From: Sphingorhabdus rigui
GTDB taxonomy: Bacteria > Pseudomonadota > Alphaproteobacteria > Sphingomonadales > Sphingomonadaceae
DNA length: 64,000 bases
Assembly (NCBI RefSeq): GCF_014196595.1
Contig: NZ_JACIEA010000001.1
Location: forward strand, 73,585-137,584
Reading direction: 5' to 3'
Part shown: positions 55,061-64,000 of the stretch, in pieces
Layout: each line of letters starts with the position of its first letter
Numbering within the stretch: the first letter of the stretch is position 1
The notes under the pieces: generated by a model
Seen by the model: the letters and a program-made list of their open reading frames with translations, nothing else
What the model was told of the DNA's origin: nothing
The model's database searches: none
Translations under genes and position numbers: made by a program

Positions 55061-56320
55061 ATGGCCGACACCGAGATCGCAAAGTCCGGCGATGCCGCAC
55101 GCTATATCCGTTACGGACTCATTGCCCTTTTGTTTTTCGGCACGGCGCTCAATTATCTCGACCGACAGGTTCTCGCACTTCTGAAACCCACATTGCAGGT
55201 TGAGTTTGGTTGGACTGACCGTGAATTTGGCCATTTCGGATCGGCATTTCAAATTGCCACAGCTGTGGCTTTGCTGGGCGTCGGGTGGTTTATTGACCGG
55301 TTCGGCGTGCGTTGGGGCTATGGTTTGGCCGTTGCGATATGGAGCTTGGCGGGCATGGGACATGCTTTTGCCAGTTCGGTTGGGCAGTTTGTCGCAGCAC
55401 GCGTCACCTTGGCTGTGGCAGAGTCGGTCAATACGCCGGCGGCGATGAAATCCGCCGCCACATATTTGCCCATTCGGGAACGATCCATCGGTATCGGCGT
55501 GATTAACAGCGCGTCCAATATAGGCGCAATTCTGGCGCCGCTGACCGTGCCATGGATTGCCATCATGTACGGCTGGCGCGAGGCGTTTATTATCACTGGT
55601 GCGCTCGGCTTTGTCTGGCTGCTTTTCTGGTGGCTCGGCACGAGCAAGCTTCAGCCATTGGGAACAGCCGCGCCAACCATCGCCAATCCAGCAGACAAAG
55701 GCCCGCCATGGCGTGAACTGTTGAAGGAACGGCGGACATGGGCCGTGGCAGGCGCAAAGCTGCTCACGGACCTTGTCTGGTGGTTCATATTGTTTTGGGC
55801 GCCAGATTTCTTTGCGCGGCAATTTGGACTGGGGCAGGCTGAAATAGGCGCGCCCACGGCAATCGTATATGCGCTGGCGGCGGTGGGCGCCTTGACCAGT
55901 GGCATATTGTTCCCGATCCTGTTGGGTAAGGGAATGACACCAAATGCAGCGCGCAAAAGCTCCATGCTTTTTTACGCTTTGCTGATTTTACCCATTCCCT
56001 TGGCCCTGCAAGCACCAAATGAATGGGTTGCGGCGCTGATCATCGGGCTGGCACTTTTCGCGCATCAGGGTTTTTCGACCAATATTTTCGGCATGACAGC
56101 AGATATCGTTCCCGCCCGTCAGGTCGGCAGCGTGATCGCAATTGGGGCTTTGGTCGGTAATTTGAGCGGCGCGGCCATGCTTGAATTCGCTGGCTGGTCG
56201 CTTGATGCAGGCCTTGGCTACACGCCGATGTTCGCAATCTGTGCAAGCGCCTATTTACTGGCGTTGCTGTGGATTCACATCATGCAGCCAAGGCTGGTTG
56301 TGGTAAATGACGCCGACTGA
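55061..56320 (+). CDS. MFS transporter (anion:cation symporter, hexuronate-like)
   Basis: A 419-aa major facilitator with 12 predicted helices. The early LFFGTALNYLDRQVLALLKP pattern and WFIDRFGVRWGY between helices 2 and 3 match the ACS (ExuT/sialate/tartrate-like) group. Substrates in this group are organic anions such as uronates. A GGGAGAGGA ribosome site precedes the ATG at 55061. No sugar-acid enzymes are adjacent, so the substrate is open. It ends directly at the convergent grx4 stop. Confidence 0.87.
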   Translation: MADTEIAKSGDAARYIRYGLIALLFFGTALNYLDRQVLALLKPTLQVEFGWTDREFGHFGSAFQIATAVALLGVGWFIDRFGVRWGYGLAVAIWSLAGMGHAFASSVGQFVAARVTLAVAESVNTPAAMKSAATYLPIRERSIGIGVINSASNIGAILAPLTVPWIAIMYGWREAFIITGALGFVWLLFWWLGTSKLQPLGTAAPTIANPADKGPPWRELLKERRTWAVAGAKLLTDLVWWFILFWAPDFFARQFGLGQAEIGAPTAIVYALAAVGALTSGILFPILLGKGMTPNAARKSSMLFYALLILPIPLALQAPNEWVAALIIGLALFAHQGFSTNIFGMTADIVPARQVGSVIAIGALVGNLSGAAMLEFAGWSLDAGLGYTPMFAICASAYLLALLWIHIMQPRLVVVNDAD

Positions 56321-56647
56321 TTAGCCAGCCTTGGCCAGGCCTTCTGCGTCGACAATTGCTTGCAGTTCGCCCGCTTCGAACATTTCCATCATAATGTCCG
56401 AACCACCAAGGAACTCGCCCTTGACGTATAATTGCGGGATTGTTGGCCAATCGCTATAATCTTTGATGCCCGCGCGGATTTCCATATCCTGCAAGACGTC
56501 GACGCTTTCATAAGCGACATTCAGATGGTCAAGAATGGCGATCGCCTTGCTGGAAAATCCGCACTGCGGAAACAATGGCGAACCTTTCATGAAAAGGACG
56601 ACATCATTGCCTTTGACGATCTCATCGATCCGTTCGTTAACGCTCAT
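56321..56647 (-). CDS. grxD: Monothiol glutaredoxin (Grx4 type)
   Basis: A 108-aa CGFS glutaredoxin, with the motif at residues 29-32 (PQCGFSSKA) and the glutathione-binding SDWPTIPQLYVKGEFLGGSD. It binds a [2Fe-2S] cluster with glutathione and transfers it, often together with BolA. The bolA gene lies 16 bp upstream in the same unit, which supports that partnership. Confidence 0.96.
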   Translation of the reverse strand: MSVNERIDEIVKGNDVVLFMKGSPLFPQCGFSSKAIAILDHLNVAYESVDVLQDMEIRAGIKDYSDWPTIPQLYVKGEFLGGSDIMMEMFEAGELQAIVDAEGLAKAG

Positions 56648-56663
56648 TTCAATACTCCAATAA

Positions 56664-56894
56664 TCAGGGAATGGCTGTTGTCAGCTGAAGGGCATGCAAG
56701 ACACCGCCCATGCGTCCGCCCAAAGCGTCATACACCGCCTTGTGCTGTTTTACGCGCGGCATTCCGCGAAAGCTTTCGCTGACGACGCGCGCGGCATAAT
56801 GGTTGCCGTCGCCCGCAAGGTCAGTGATTTCAACAAGCGCATCGGGAAGGGCGGCCTGAATCATTTGCTCAATTTCGTGCGCATGCATGGCCAT
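56664..56894 (-). CDS. bolA: BolA family protein
   Basis: A 76-aa BolA-fold protein with the conserved DGNHYAARVVSESFRGMPRVKQHKAVYDAL core, including the invariant His in the RVKQHK loop that ligates the shared cluster with Grx4. It lies between DUF1476 and grx4, and its start shares a base with the DUF1476 stop. It is a likely Fe-S trafficking partner of the neighbouring glutaredoxin. Confidence 0.94.
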   Translation of the reverse strand: MAMHAHEIEQMIQAALPDALVEITDLAGDGNHYAARVVSESFRGMPRVKQHKAVYDALGGRMGGVLHALQLTTAIP

Positions 56895-57220
56895 TATGCA
56901 GGCTCGATAAATTGACGGCGGGCTTCCACCATTTTGTCTTCGAGCGCAGCGCGGATCATCGCGTCATCCACGTCGATACCGGCCGATGTCAAATCGCCAA
57001 GCAGTTTACGTATAACGTCTTCGTCGCCCGCTTCTTCAAAGTCCGCCTGCACGACCGATGTCGCATAGGCTGTGGTTTCTTCGGGGGTCAGGCCCATTTT
57101 TTCGGCTGCCCACTGTCCCACCAGCTTGTTGCGGCGGGCGGTAATCTTGAACAATAGGTCCGCATCATGTGCGAACTTGTTTTCAAAGGCTTTTTCGCGA
57201 TCGTCGAAAGTCGTCATCAT
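56894..57220 (-). CDS. DUF1476 protein, ATP synthase zeta inhibitor homologue
   Basis: A 108-aa helical protein. It begins TTFDDREKAFENKFAHD and continues with FKITARRNKLVGQWAAEKMGL, the pattern of the alphaproteobacterial zeta subunit that blocks ATP hydrolysis by F1. The N-terminal segment is the inhibitory region in Paracoccus. Inhibitory strength varies among species and cannot be judged here. It is the first gene of the DUF1476-bolA-grx4 unit, a conserved arrangement. Confidence 0.9.
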   Translation of the reverse strand: MMTTFDDREKAFENKFAHDADLLFKITARRNKLVGQWAAEKMGLTPEETTAYATSVVQADFEEAGDEDVIRKLLGDLTSAGIDVDDAMIRAALEDKMVEARRQFIEPA

Positions 57221-57284
57221 GCCGTTCCATTTTGCTGTTGTTCAAAGATAATGCCTGCATCGTCGCGCAACAAGGCCGGTCGTG

Positions 57285-58280
57285 TTAAATGTGTACGACC
57301 AGTTTTCCAACAGCTGCCCGATCACCCAACCGTGCGATTGCTGTTCCGGCGTCCGCAAGTGCGAATGTTTCCGAAATGCGCGGCTTGATCTTGCCCGCTG
57401 CATATAAGTCAAACAGCTCGGCTATGTTGGCATGATTTTTCTGCGGCGTACGGGCCGCAAAGGCGCCCCAGAAAACGCCGCACACGTCGCAGCTTTTCAA
57501 CAGTGTGAGGTTTAATGGCAATTTCGCGATCCCGGCTGGAAAGCCAACAACGAGAAACTTGCCTTCCCATGCAATCGACCGGACGGCAGGTTCGCTATAG
57601 TCGCCACCCACGGTGTCATAAATGATGTTGTATCCGTCCCGGCCAGCGGCCGTTTTGAACAGTTCGGCAACAGCCTTGGACTGGTCCTTGTCGAACGGTT
57701 GGTGCGGATACACGACCACTTCGTCAGCGCCTGCTTCGCGCGCAATGTCTGCCTTTGCCTCGCTGGAGACACCGGCGACCACACGGCCGCCAAATGCCTT
57801 GGCCAGTTCAATCGCCGAAATCCCGATGCCGCCTGCGCCGCCAAGCACAAGGACATTATCGCCGGATTTCATATGGCCGCGATCCTTCAGCGCGTGGATG
57901 GACGTGCCATAGGTCATCAACAAAGCTGCGCCATCGTCAAAGGACATGGCGTCAGGCATTTTGAAGCAATTGAACGCGGCGACCGCGACTTTTTCGGTCA
58001 GACCGCCATTGCCACATAGGCCAATGACGCGGTCGCCAATGGCAAAGCCGGTCACGCCTTCGCCAATCGCTTCGACTGTGCCCGCAATTTCTCCGCCCGG
58101 CGCAAAGGGGCGCTCAGGTTTGAATTGATAGAGGTCGACAATCATCAGCGTGTCGGGAAAATTGATTGAACAGGCCTTTACAGCAACCACAACCTGACCG
58201 GGGCCAGCGGTGGGTTCAGGCAGTTCGCCCATGACAAGTGTTTCTGGGCCGCCGCTTGCGGTCGATAATAAAGCGCGCAT
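57285..58280 (-). CDS. NADPH:quinone oxidoreductase-like MDR protein
   Basis: A 331-aa medium-chain reductase of the quinone-oxidoreductase/enoyl-reductase type. It has the GroES-like N-domain and the cofactor loop VLVLGGAGGIGISAIELAKA at about 143-162. No structural or catalytic zinc Cys set is present, so it is of the zinc-free group. It could reduce quinones or enoyl thioesters. Three bases of the leader separate it from no obvious partner; leuD lies 9 bp upstream on the same strand, so the two may be co-transcribed. Confidence 0.9.
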   Translation of the reverse strand: MRALLSTASGGPETLVMGELPEPTAGPGQVVVAVKACSINFPDTLMIVDLYQFKPERPFAPGGEIAGTVEAIGEGVTGFAIGDRVIGLCGNGGLTEKVAVAAFNCFKMPDAMSFDDGAALLMTYGTSIHALKDRGHMKSGDNVLVLGGAGGIGISAIELAKAFGGRVVAGVSSEAKADIAREAGADEVVVYPHQPFDKDQSKAVAELFKTAAGRDGYNIIYDTVGGDYSEPAVRSIAWEGKFLVVGFPAGIAKLPLNLTLLKSCDVCGVFWGAFAARTPQKNHANIAELFDLYAAGKIKPRISETFALADAGTAIARLGDRAAVGKLVVHI

Positions 58281-58289
58281 GTCTCTCTC

Positions 58290-58883
58290 CTAAACGGGGT
58301 TTGGCGCCAGCCAGGGCCGGTCCGCAGATAATTTGGCTTCGTACACCGAAATCGCGTCGCTGCTTTTCAGCGTTAGGCCGATTTCGTCTACACCGTTAAT
58401 CAGGCAATGTTTACGGAACGGATCGATTTCAAATTCGAACCGGTCCTGAAACGGGGTGGTGACGGTTTGCGTTTCCAGATCGATGTGAATGTCATCGGTC
58501 CGCGCGACTTCCATCAACCGGTCAATCGCCGCCTGCGGAAGGACGATGGCGAGCAAACCGTTCTTGAACGCATTGCCCGAAAATATGTCCGAAAAGCTCG
58601 GCGCAATCACCGCTGATATGCCCATATCGGCCATGGCCCACGCCGCATGTTCGCGGCTCGATCCGCAACCGAAATTGTCGCCAGCAATCAATATCGGCGC
58701 ACCGGCATATTCCGGGTCGTCAAATACGTTGCCCGGGACCGCGCGCAAGCTTTCGAATGCACCCTTGCCCAGTCCAACTCGGCTAATGGTTTTAAGCCAC
58801 ACCGCCGGGATGATCACATCGGTGTCGATATTCTTCAAACCGACGGGATAGGCCCGGCCTTCAACACGGCTTATCGCTTTCAT
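58290..58883 (-). CDS. leuD: 3-isopropylmalate dehydratase small subunit
   Basis: A 197-aa subunit of isopropylmalate isomerase in leucine synthesis, pairing with LeuC. It carries the [10 protein letters not shown] start and the [17 protein letters not shown] loop that completes the active site. It lies downstream of leuC with a small membrane-protein gene between them. Confidence 0.97.
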   Translation of the reverse strand: MKAISRVEGRAYPVGLKNIDTDVIIPAVWLKTISRVGLGKGAFESLRAVPGNVFDDPEYAGAPILIAGDNFGCGSSREHAAWAMADMGISAVIAPSFSDIFSGNAFKNGLLAIVLPQAAIDRLMEVARTDDIHIDLETQTVTTPFQDRFEFEIDPFRKHCLINGVDEIGLTLKSSDAISVYEAKLSADRPWLAPNPV

Positions 58884-58887
58884 AATT

Positions 58888-59094
58888 TTAGTCCGTATCT
58901 GTCTTGGGCTGATTGTGCGTCATCGGTGCGACCTCAGGCTCAGGCGACAGCGGTTCCAGCTTCCCCTTTTTCTGGGTCAGACTGCGGCGTCCTGCGTAAA
59001 TCAACGCCGCCATCAGTGCCGCCGAACCCACTGCAGCGCCAACCTTGGCTGTGGTCGACCATGTGTCGCCCTCATCGGATTTTTTATTGGTCAT
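58888..59094 (-). CDS. Small single-pass membrane protein between leuC and leuD
   Basis: About 68 aa from the ATG at 59094. A hydrophilic N-terminus is followed by one helix ([20 protein letters not shown], about 17-36), a basic stretch [10 protein letters not shown] and a Pro/Glu-rich acidic tail. No family is recognised. It ends five bases before the leuD start, so it is probably co-transcribed with leuD. It may be a lineage-specific insertion in the leu operon. Confidence 0.6.
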   Translation of the reverse strand: MTNKKSDEGDTWSTTAKVGAAVGSAALMAALIYAGRRSLTQKKGKLEPLSPEPEVAPMTHNQPKTDTD

Positions 59095-59204
59095 AAGCCT
59101 CTTCCTTGATGCCAACTGCTTTAGCTTCGGCATTTGTGACAAGTAAAGGGAATAGCTTCACCGGCACCGCCGCATAGGCCAGCGGTGCCGCGCACGCGTC
59201 ACCC

Positions 59205-60635
59205 TTAACTGGCGAACTCCCGGACGTCGGTTAGCCTGCCGGTTACAGCAGCAGCTGCGGCCATTGCCGGGCTTACAAGATGGGTACGCGCGCCCGGTCC
59301 TTGACGGCCGACGAAATTCCGGTTGCTGGTCGATGCGCAACGTTCGCCGGGGGGCACCTTGTCCGGGTTCATCCCCAAACATGCCGAACAGCCCGGCTCG
59401 CGCCATTCGAACCCAGCGTCGGTAAATATCCGGTCCAGACCCTCGTCCTCGGCCTGTTGCTTCACAAGGCCACTGCCGGGCACGACAATCGCCCATTTGA
59501 CATTTGCTGCCTTTTTGCGGCCTTTTAAGATTTCAGCGGCGGCGCGCAGATCTTCGATGCGGCTGTTCGTGCAGCTGCCGATGAAGATATTCTGCACTTC
59601 GATATCGGTCATCCGCGTGCCGGGCGTCAGCCCCATATAATCCAGCGATTTGCGCGCGGCTTCCTGCTTGGACGGATCGGCAAATGCGGACGGATCTGGC
59701 ACTATGCCTGTAATCGGCAACACATCTTCGGGGCTGGTACCCCATGTGACGCTGGGTGCGATATCGGCGGCATCAATCGACACGACCTTGTCATATGTTG
59801 CACCCGGGTCGGTCGCGAGTGTGCGCCAATAGGCAACAGCTGCGTCCCAATTTGCGCCCGACGGCGCCATGGGTCGGCCCTTGATATAAGCAAAAGTGGT
59901 GTCGTCGGGTGCCACGAGGCCCGCACGCGCGCCATGTTCAATGGCCATGTTGGAAATGGTCAGCCGCCCTTCGACGCTGAGCGCGCGGATAACGGATCCG
60001 GTATATTCGATCACATGGCCGCTGCCGCCTGCGGCGCCAAGCACGCCCGTGATGTGCAGCACGACGTCCTTGGCGGACACACCTGCGCGCAATTCGCCCT
60101 CGACGCGTACTTCCATGGACTTTGAACGCGTCAGTTGGAGCGTCTGCGTCGCCAGAACATGCTCGACCTCAGACGTGCCAATGCCGAATGCCAACGCGCC
60201 AAGGCCACCATGGCACGCGGTGTGGCTGTCGCCGCACACAATCGTCGTGCCGGGAAGGGAAAAGCCCTGCTCTGGCCCGACAACATGGACGATGCCCTGC
60301 TTGGCATCGGAGGCATTTATATAGTCGATGCCGAACTCCGGCGCGTTTCGCTCCAGCGCTTCCAATTGCTGGGCGCTTTCGGGGTCTGCAATCGGGATCG
60401 GTTGTCCGTGGCTATCCAGACGCGCGGTGGTGGGCAGGTTGTGGTCAGGCACAGCCAATGTCAAATCGGGTCTGCGGACACGGCGTCCTGCCGCCCGTAG
60501 GCCTTCAAAAGCCTGCGGACTGGTCACTTCGTGCACAAGGTGGCGGTCAATGAAGATCAGGCACGTACCATCGTCGCGTTGTTCGACGACATGGGCGTTC
60601 CAGATTTTTTCGTACAGTGTTTGCGGTGTGGACAT
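59205..60635 (-). CDS. leuC: 3-isopropylmalate dehydratase large subunit
   Basis: A 476-aa aconitase-family enzyme. The [4Fe-4S] Cys ligands are in [14 protein letters not shown] and [11 protein letters not shown], and [20 protein letters not shown] opens the domain. With LeuD it isomerises 2- to 3-isopropylmalate. It is divergent from crtZ across about 94 bp. The cluster would depend on the suf operon of this window. Confidence 0.98.
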   Translation of the reverse strand: MSTPQTLYEKIWNAHVVEQRDDGTCLIFIDRHLVHEVTSPQAFEGLRAAGRRVRRPDLTLAVPDHNLPTTARLDSHGQPIPIADPESAQQLEALERNAPEFGIDYINASDAKQGIVHVVGPEQGFSLPGTTIVCGDSHTACHGGLGALAFGIGTSEVEHVLATQTLQLTRSKSMEVRVEGELRAGVSAKDVVLHITGVLGAAGGSGHVIEYTGSVIRALSVEGRLTISNMAIEHGARAGLVAPDDTTFAYIKGRPMAPSGANWDAAVAYWRTLATDPGATYDKVVSIDAADIAPSVTWGTSPEDVLPITGIVPDPSAFADPSKQEAARKSLDYMGLTPGTRMTDIEVQNIFIGSCTNSRIEDLRAAAEILKGRKKAANVKWAIVVPGSGLVKQQAEDEGLDRIFTDAGFEWREPGCSACLGMNPDKVPPGERCASTSNRNFVGRQGPGARTHLVSPAMAAAAAVTGRLTDVREFAS

Positions 60636-60729
60636 AATAAAAGTGCCATAGAACTGATTGCAGCGAAATCAAGTGAGGTGACAATCGTTGCACTTCAATA
60701 TTCCGCCATTTGCGTATAATGGAAACAAC

Positions 60730-61245
60730 ATGAGCGTTATCAGCATCGTCCTCATTGTGCTTGGCACCGTCTTCGTCATGGAATGGGTGGCGTGGTCGAG
60801 CCATAAATATATCATGCACGGTTGGGGCTGGGGCTGGCATCGGGACCATCACGAGCCACATGATAATGCGCTGGAAAAGAACGATCTTTATGGGATTGTT
60901 GGCGCGGTTACGAGCATCTCCTTATTTGCGATTGGCAGCCCTTTGTTGCTCGGTGAAAGAGCTTGGGAGCCTGCGACGTGGATTGGCCTTGGCGTGCTAT
61001 TTTACGGCATCATCTACACCGTGGTGCATGATGGCCTCGTGCATCAGCGTTACTTTAAATATGTGCCACGCAGTGGTTACGCCAAGCGGCTGGTTCAGGC
61101 GCATAAATTGCACCATGCCACCATCGGCAAGGAAGGCGGCGTCAGCTTTGGTTTCGTATTTGCGCGTGATCCTGCCAAGTTGAAGGCGGATCTCAAAAAA
61201 CAACGCGAGGCCGGGACCGCGATCGTCCGCGACGCGGCGATTTAA
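60730..61245 (+). CDS. crtZ: Beta-carotene hydroxylase
   Basis: A 171-aa membrane di-iron hydroxylase adding 3-hydroxyl groups to beta-ionone rings (zeaxanthin formation). His boxes are HKYIMHG, HRDHHEPH, HDGLVHQRY and HKLHHA, within about four helices. A TATAAT at 60715-60720 ends only nine bases before the ATG, so the transcript may be leaderless. No other carotenoid gene is near. Confidence 0.95.
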   Translation: MSVISIVLIVLGTVFVMEWVAWSSHKYIMHGWGWGWHRDHHEPHDNALEKNDLYGIVGAVTSISLFAIGSPLLLGERAWEPATWIGLGVLFYGIIYTVVHDGLVHQRYFKYVPRSGYAKRLVQAHKLHHATIGKEGGVSFGFVFARDPAKLKADLKKQREAGTAIVRDAAI

Positions 61246-61257
61246 TAGGTCCTGACC

Positions 61258-61614
61258 CTAAGCGTCGGGCTTTCGCCAAATCCAGCCAAGACACAATATT
61301 GCAACGCCCAGTGGTATTAACGACCAAGGCAATGCCAACGTGATCATTCCAATCGCTATGCTGATGCCAAAGGCGACGGTTGCCGACCATTTGCCGCGCC
61401 TGCTCACCACCCCTTTTTCGCGCCAAGCAACAATATGATGCCCAAAGGCGGGATGATTCATCAAGCGGGCTTCAAGCGCCGGGCTGCTGCGCGCAAAGCA
61501 AAACGCCGCCAATATCATAAACGGAACGGTCGGCAGCAACGGCAGAGCGATACCAACGGTGCCCAGTACCAGTGCCGACAGCCCACCAATCAGCCAGAGC
61601 TGCCGCTGTATCAA
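61258..61614 (-). CDS. YbaN family (DUF454) membrane protein
   Basis: A 118-aa inner-membrane protein with two or three helices and the DUF454 pattern LGTVGIALPLLPTVPFMILAAFCFARSSP followed by LMNHPAFGHHI. Function is unknown. Its start overlaps the stop of the succinate-semialdehyde dehydrogenase gene by ATGA, so they are co-translated. It is convergent with crtZ. Confidence 0.9.
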   Translation of the reverse strand: MIQRQLWLIGGLSALVLGTVGIALPLLPTVPFMILAAFCFARSSPALEARLMNHPAFGHHIVAWREKGVVSRRGKWSATVAFGISIAIGMITLALPWSLIPLGVAILCLGWIWRKPDA

Positions 61615-63038
61615 TATTGATGGACCGCTTTGGTCACATAATAGCTGTCGAGACCTTCGGGGCCGCCTTCGCTGCCAAAGCCGGATTCCTTTACCCCGCC
61701 AAAGGGCGCGTCAGGCATGGAAATGACAAAGCTGTTGAGGCCAACCATGCCGGTATCCAACGCATCGGCGACAAGGTTCGCCTGTCGTGCGTTTTCGGTG
61801 AAGGCATAAGCGGCAAGGCCAAAGGGCAGGCGGTTTGCCTGTTCAATCGCTTCGTCCAACGTCTTGAATGGCCGCATCAATGCAACGGGGCCAAATGGTT
61901 CATTGTCCATGACGTCTGCGGACATGGGAACGTCCGCGAGCACCGTGGGCTGAAAGAAATAGCCCTGTTCGCCGCGTGTGCCGCCCGCCAAAAGCTTCGC
62001 GCCTTTTGACGTTGCATCTTCCACGAGGGCAGCGATGGCCGAAGGCCGCCGCGCATTGGCCAGTGGCCCCATGGCCGTACCAGCATCCAAGCCGTTGCCG
62101 ACCTGCACATTCTTCGTATGCGCGGTAAAGCCAGCGACAAAGCGGTCGTAGACGCCTTCCTGCACGTAGAAACGCGTTGGCGAAATGCACACTTGTCCGG
62201 CGTTGCGGAACTTGGTGGTCGCCGACAAGGTGATAGCCTTTTCAAGGTCGCAATCATCGAAAATGAGCACAGGCGCATGGCCACCCAATTCCATCGTGGT
62301 CCGCTTAACGCCGTCTGCCGCAAGCTTCAGCAAATGTTTGCCCACAGGCACAGACCCTGTGAAGCTGACCTTGCGGATGATCGGCGATGCGATCAGGTGG
62401 CGGCTCACCATATCGGGAACGCCATAAATCAACTGGGCAACATTGCCCGGAACGCCGCCGTCGATGACGCACTGCATGATGCCGCTTGTGCTTGCTGGCG
62501 TTTCTTCCGGTGGTTTGGCAATGATCGAGCAGCCCGCAGCGAGCGCTGCCGCCATTTTCTTGCACATCAAATTGACCGGGAAATTCCACGGTGAAAATGC
62601 GGCAACGGGTCCAACGGGCTGTTTCAGAACGATGGCGCGCTGCCCCGTCGGCCGGACGAGGACACGGCCATAGCTGCGCTTGGCCTCTTCGGCGAAATAA
62701 TCAAACTGCGCGGCGCAGGAGAGAACCTCGGTCCGCGCTTCGGCGAGTGGTTTGCCCTGTTCGGTGGTGAGCAGAACGGCGATGCCCTCTGCCCGCTCAC
62801 GGATGAGATCGGCAACCTTATGCAATATTGCGGCGCGGGCATTTACATCGACGCCGCGCCAATGTGCAAAACCCTGTGCTGTCGCGGCAAGCGCTTCATC
62901 GAGGTCTGCGGCGGTCGCCAGCGGCAGCTCAGCGAGCGTTTCGCCAGTGGCCGGATTTATGACGGTGTGACAATCGCGGCCTTCGCCCTTGCGCCAGCTG
63001 CCATCAATATAAAGGCCTAAATCGGTAGTATAGCTCAT
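61611..63038 (-). CDS. gabD: NAD(P)-dependent succinate-semialdehyde dehydrogenase
   Basis: A 475-aa aldehyde dehydrogenase of the GabD group. It has FSPWNFPVNLMCKK near 145, the SFTGSVPVGK cofactor loop, the base Glu in MELGGHAP (about 250) and the nucleophile Cys in NAGQVCISPTRFYV (about 284), the last segment being typical of SSADH. It oxidises succinate semialdehyde to succinate in GABA breakdown. It follows an amino-acid permease gene, which fits GABA or related amine use, but no GABA transaminase is in the window. Confidence 0.88.
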   Translation of the reverse strand: MSYTTDLGLYIDGSWRKGEGRDCHTVINPATGETLAELPLATAADLDEALAATAQGFAHWRGVDVNARAAILHKVADLIRERAEGIAVLLTTEQGKPLAEARTEVLSCAAQFDYFAEEAKRSYGRVLVRPTGQRAIVLKQPVGPVAAFSPWNFPVNLMCKKMAAALAAGCSIIAKPPEETPASTSGIMQCVIDGGVPGNVAQLIYGVPDMVSRHLIASPIIRKVSFTGSVPVGKHLLKLAADGVKRTTMELGGHAPVLIFDDCDLEKAITLSATTKFRNAGQVCISPTRFYVQEGVYDRFVAGFTAHTKNVQVGNGLDAGTAMGPLANARRPSAIAALVEDATSKGAKLLAGGTRGEQGYFFQPTVLADVPMSADVMDNEPFGPVALMRPFKTLDEAIEQANRLPFGLAAYAFTENARQANLVADALDTGMVGLNSFVISMPDAPFGGVKESGFGSEGGPEGLDSYYVTKAVHQY

Positions 63039-63077
63039 CGAATGTCCCGCAAATTTCTTGTCCGTTCCATGTAGGCG

Positions 63078-64000
63078 TCAGGTCGTGGGTTTGGAACCCC
63101 TTGCAAGCTTCAACAGCCAGAAAACCGGGAACCCAGCCAACAATAAAAATACGCCCCAGATCAACGCTTCGGCCCCTGCGCCATAGATCGTCCAGCAGGA
63201 ATATAGTGCGGCAAGCAACAATATGATCTTGAACCCTGCTTTGCCCGGCAACTGTCCAGTGGTGATCAAGCGGAAAGCAGCCACAGCGCATCCGAAATAC
63301 ATCACCAGAACAATGGCGGTGGTGAGTATGATGAGAAATTCAAACATCGATGACATCGACCGGCTGCTGTTCATCAGGATGACCAGCGTCAAAAGTGTTG
63401 AGGTAAACAGATGTGCGTTGCGCGGCGTGCCATTGGCGCTTTCTTTGCCCATGAATGCCGGAAACAGTCCATCGCGCGCCAAAGCGGCGGGCATCTCGGC
63501 CTGACACATGATCCAGCCGTTCAACGCGCCAAGCGCGCTGATAGCGCCGACCGCGGCGATAGCGGTTCCGGCATTGGCGCCCGCATATACATTCACAAAG
63601 TCCGCAAATGGCGCCGCCGATACGCTGGTGATGGCAACCGGCAGCATCAGGACCACGGCGGAGCAGACGAGGATATAAATGACGCCAGCGCCGGCGGTTC
63701 CAAAAAGCGTCGCGCGGTTGATGGTGCGTTCGGGGTCCTGCACCTTGTCGGCGGGCACGGTTGCCAGCTCAAGCCCAAGCATCGCCCATAGGGTCAATAT
63801 GGTCGCACTGGAAATGCTGGTCGCGGAAATGTCTGCGGTCACAAATGGCCGCACAAGCGCGGTGCCTTGGGTCGCAAGGACATAGGCTGCAAGCCCGATC
63901 ACCGCGACCAGAGGCAGCAGCTTTGCGATCGTCCAGACGATCTGAACTTGCCCCGCAAGCTTGGTGCCGCGAATGTTGATGAGTGTAAATGCCCAAATAA
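63078..64000 (-). CDS. APC-family amino-acid permease, C-terminal part (cut by window edge)
   Basis: The frame is open to the right edge, so only about 307 C-terminal residues are seen. Some ten helices are present, with APC-type segments SATILTLWAMLGLELATVPA and DPERTINRATLFGT, the latter being the EvedP-type loop of this superfamily. The neighbouring gabD-like gene suggests an amino acid such as GABA or a related compound as substrate; this is inference. The GTG at 63902 is not the start because homology continues upstream. Confidence 0.88.
   Translation of the reverse strand, partial: IWAFTLINIRGTKLAGQVQIVWTIAKLLPLVAVIGLAAYVLATQGTALVRPFVTADISATSISSATILTLWAMLGLELATVPADKVQDPERTINRATLFGTAGAGVIYILVCSAVVLMLPVAITSVSAAPFADFVNVYAGANAGTAIAAVGAISALGALNGWIMCQAEMPAALARDGLFPAFMGKESANGTPRNAHLFTSTLLTLVILMNSSRSMSSMFEFLIILTTAIVLVMYFGCAVAAFRLITTGQLPGKAGFKIILLLAALYSCWTIYGAGAEALIWGVFLLLAGFPVFWLLKLARGSKPTT

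Overview
The window reads as a contiguous piece of chromosome from an alphaproteobacterium, most likely a member of the Sphingomonadaceae (Sphingorhabdus/Sphingopyxis-like). The pointers are a DivK-type response regulator beside a DUF3572 gene, the rnd-lptC-lptA-lptB-rpoN operon, a BolA/Grx4/DUF1476 (ATP synthase zeta inhibitor) group, a CrtZ carotenoid hydroxylase, a suf-only iron-sulfur operon led by an Rrf2 regulator, and a P450/CoA-ligase/beta-oxidation cluster. Genus is inference; no rRNA or tRNA gene was found to fix it.

Layout. 1-3.5 kb: cell-surface polymer genes (Wzx-like flippase cut by the edge, CDP-glycerol glycerophosphotransferase-like protein, HAD phosphatase, MobA-like nucleotidyltransferase). 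3.5-7.8 kb: minus-strand operon rnd-lptC-lptA-lptB-rpoN for LPS transport and sigma-54. 8-13.5 kb: housekeeping genes (two-domain cold-shock protein, Dps, GDT1-type exporter, rpmG, divK, DUF3572, HAD, RidA, FemAB-like). 13.5-26.4 kb: catabolic cluster with acyl-CoA dehydrogenase, two enoyl-CoA hydratases, acyl-CoA ligase, cytochrome P450, aldehyde dehydrogenase, thiolase, SDR, TetR regulator, CaiB/BaiF CoA-transferase and a non-canonical thiolase-like protein. Three related 18-bp palindromes (TTTAA-N8-TTAAR) in front of its transcription units suggest one regulon.

26.4-41.8 kb: lipoprotein, thrS, TauE/SafE exporter with a tiny upstream lipoprotein ORF, uvrB, DUF3617 lipoprotein, serine hydrolase, M20 amidohydrolase, HNH protein, SnoaL-like protein, TerC, YdcH-like protein, dapD, HAD nucleotidase, and a subtilase autotransporter with a lipobox and polyproline linker. 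41.8-47.3 kb: suf operon (rrf2-sufB-sufC-sufD-sufS-sufT-sufA) tied together by ATGA overlaps. A 27-bp-arm inverted repeat sits between sufC and sufD and is spanned exactly by a 37-codon ORF that overlaps both neighbours by ATGA.

47.4-55 kb: an AraC regulator and a tight three-gene operon: TIR-TM-TPR protein, an unrecognised 262-aa protein, and a TPR protein with a SLOG-like Rossmannoid segment and a degenerate cyclase-like C-terminus. This is the best candidate for a little-described signalling or defence system here. glpD and a YeiH-type transporter lie upstream. 55-64 kb: MFS transporter, grx4, bolA, DUF1476, quinone oxidoreductase, leuD, small membrane protein, leuC, crtZ, DUF454, succinate-semialdehyde dehydrogenase, and an APC permease cut by the right edge. 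No CRISPR array, IS element or prophage was seen.
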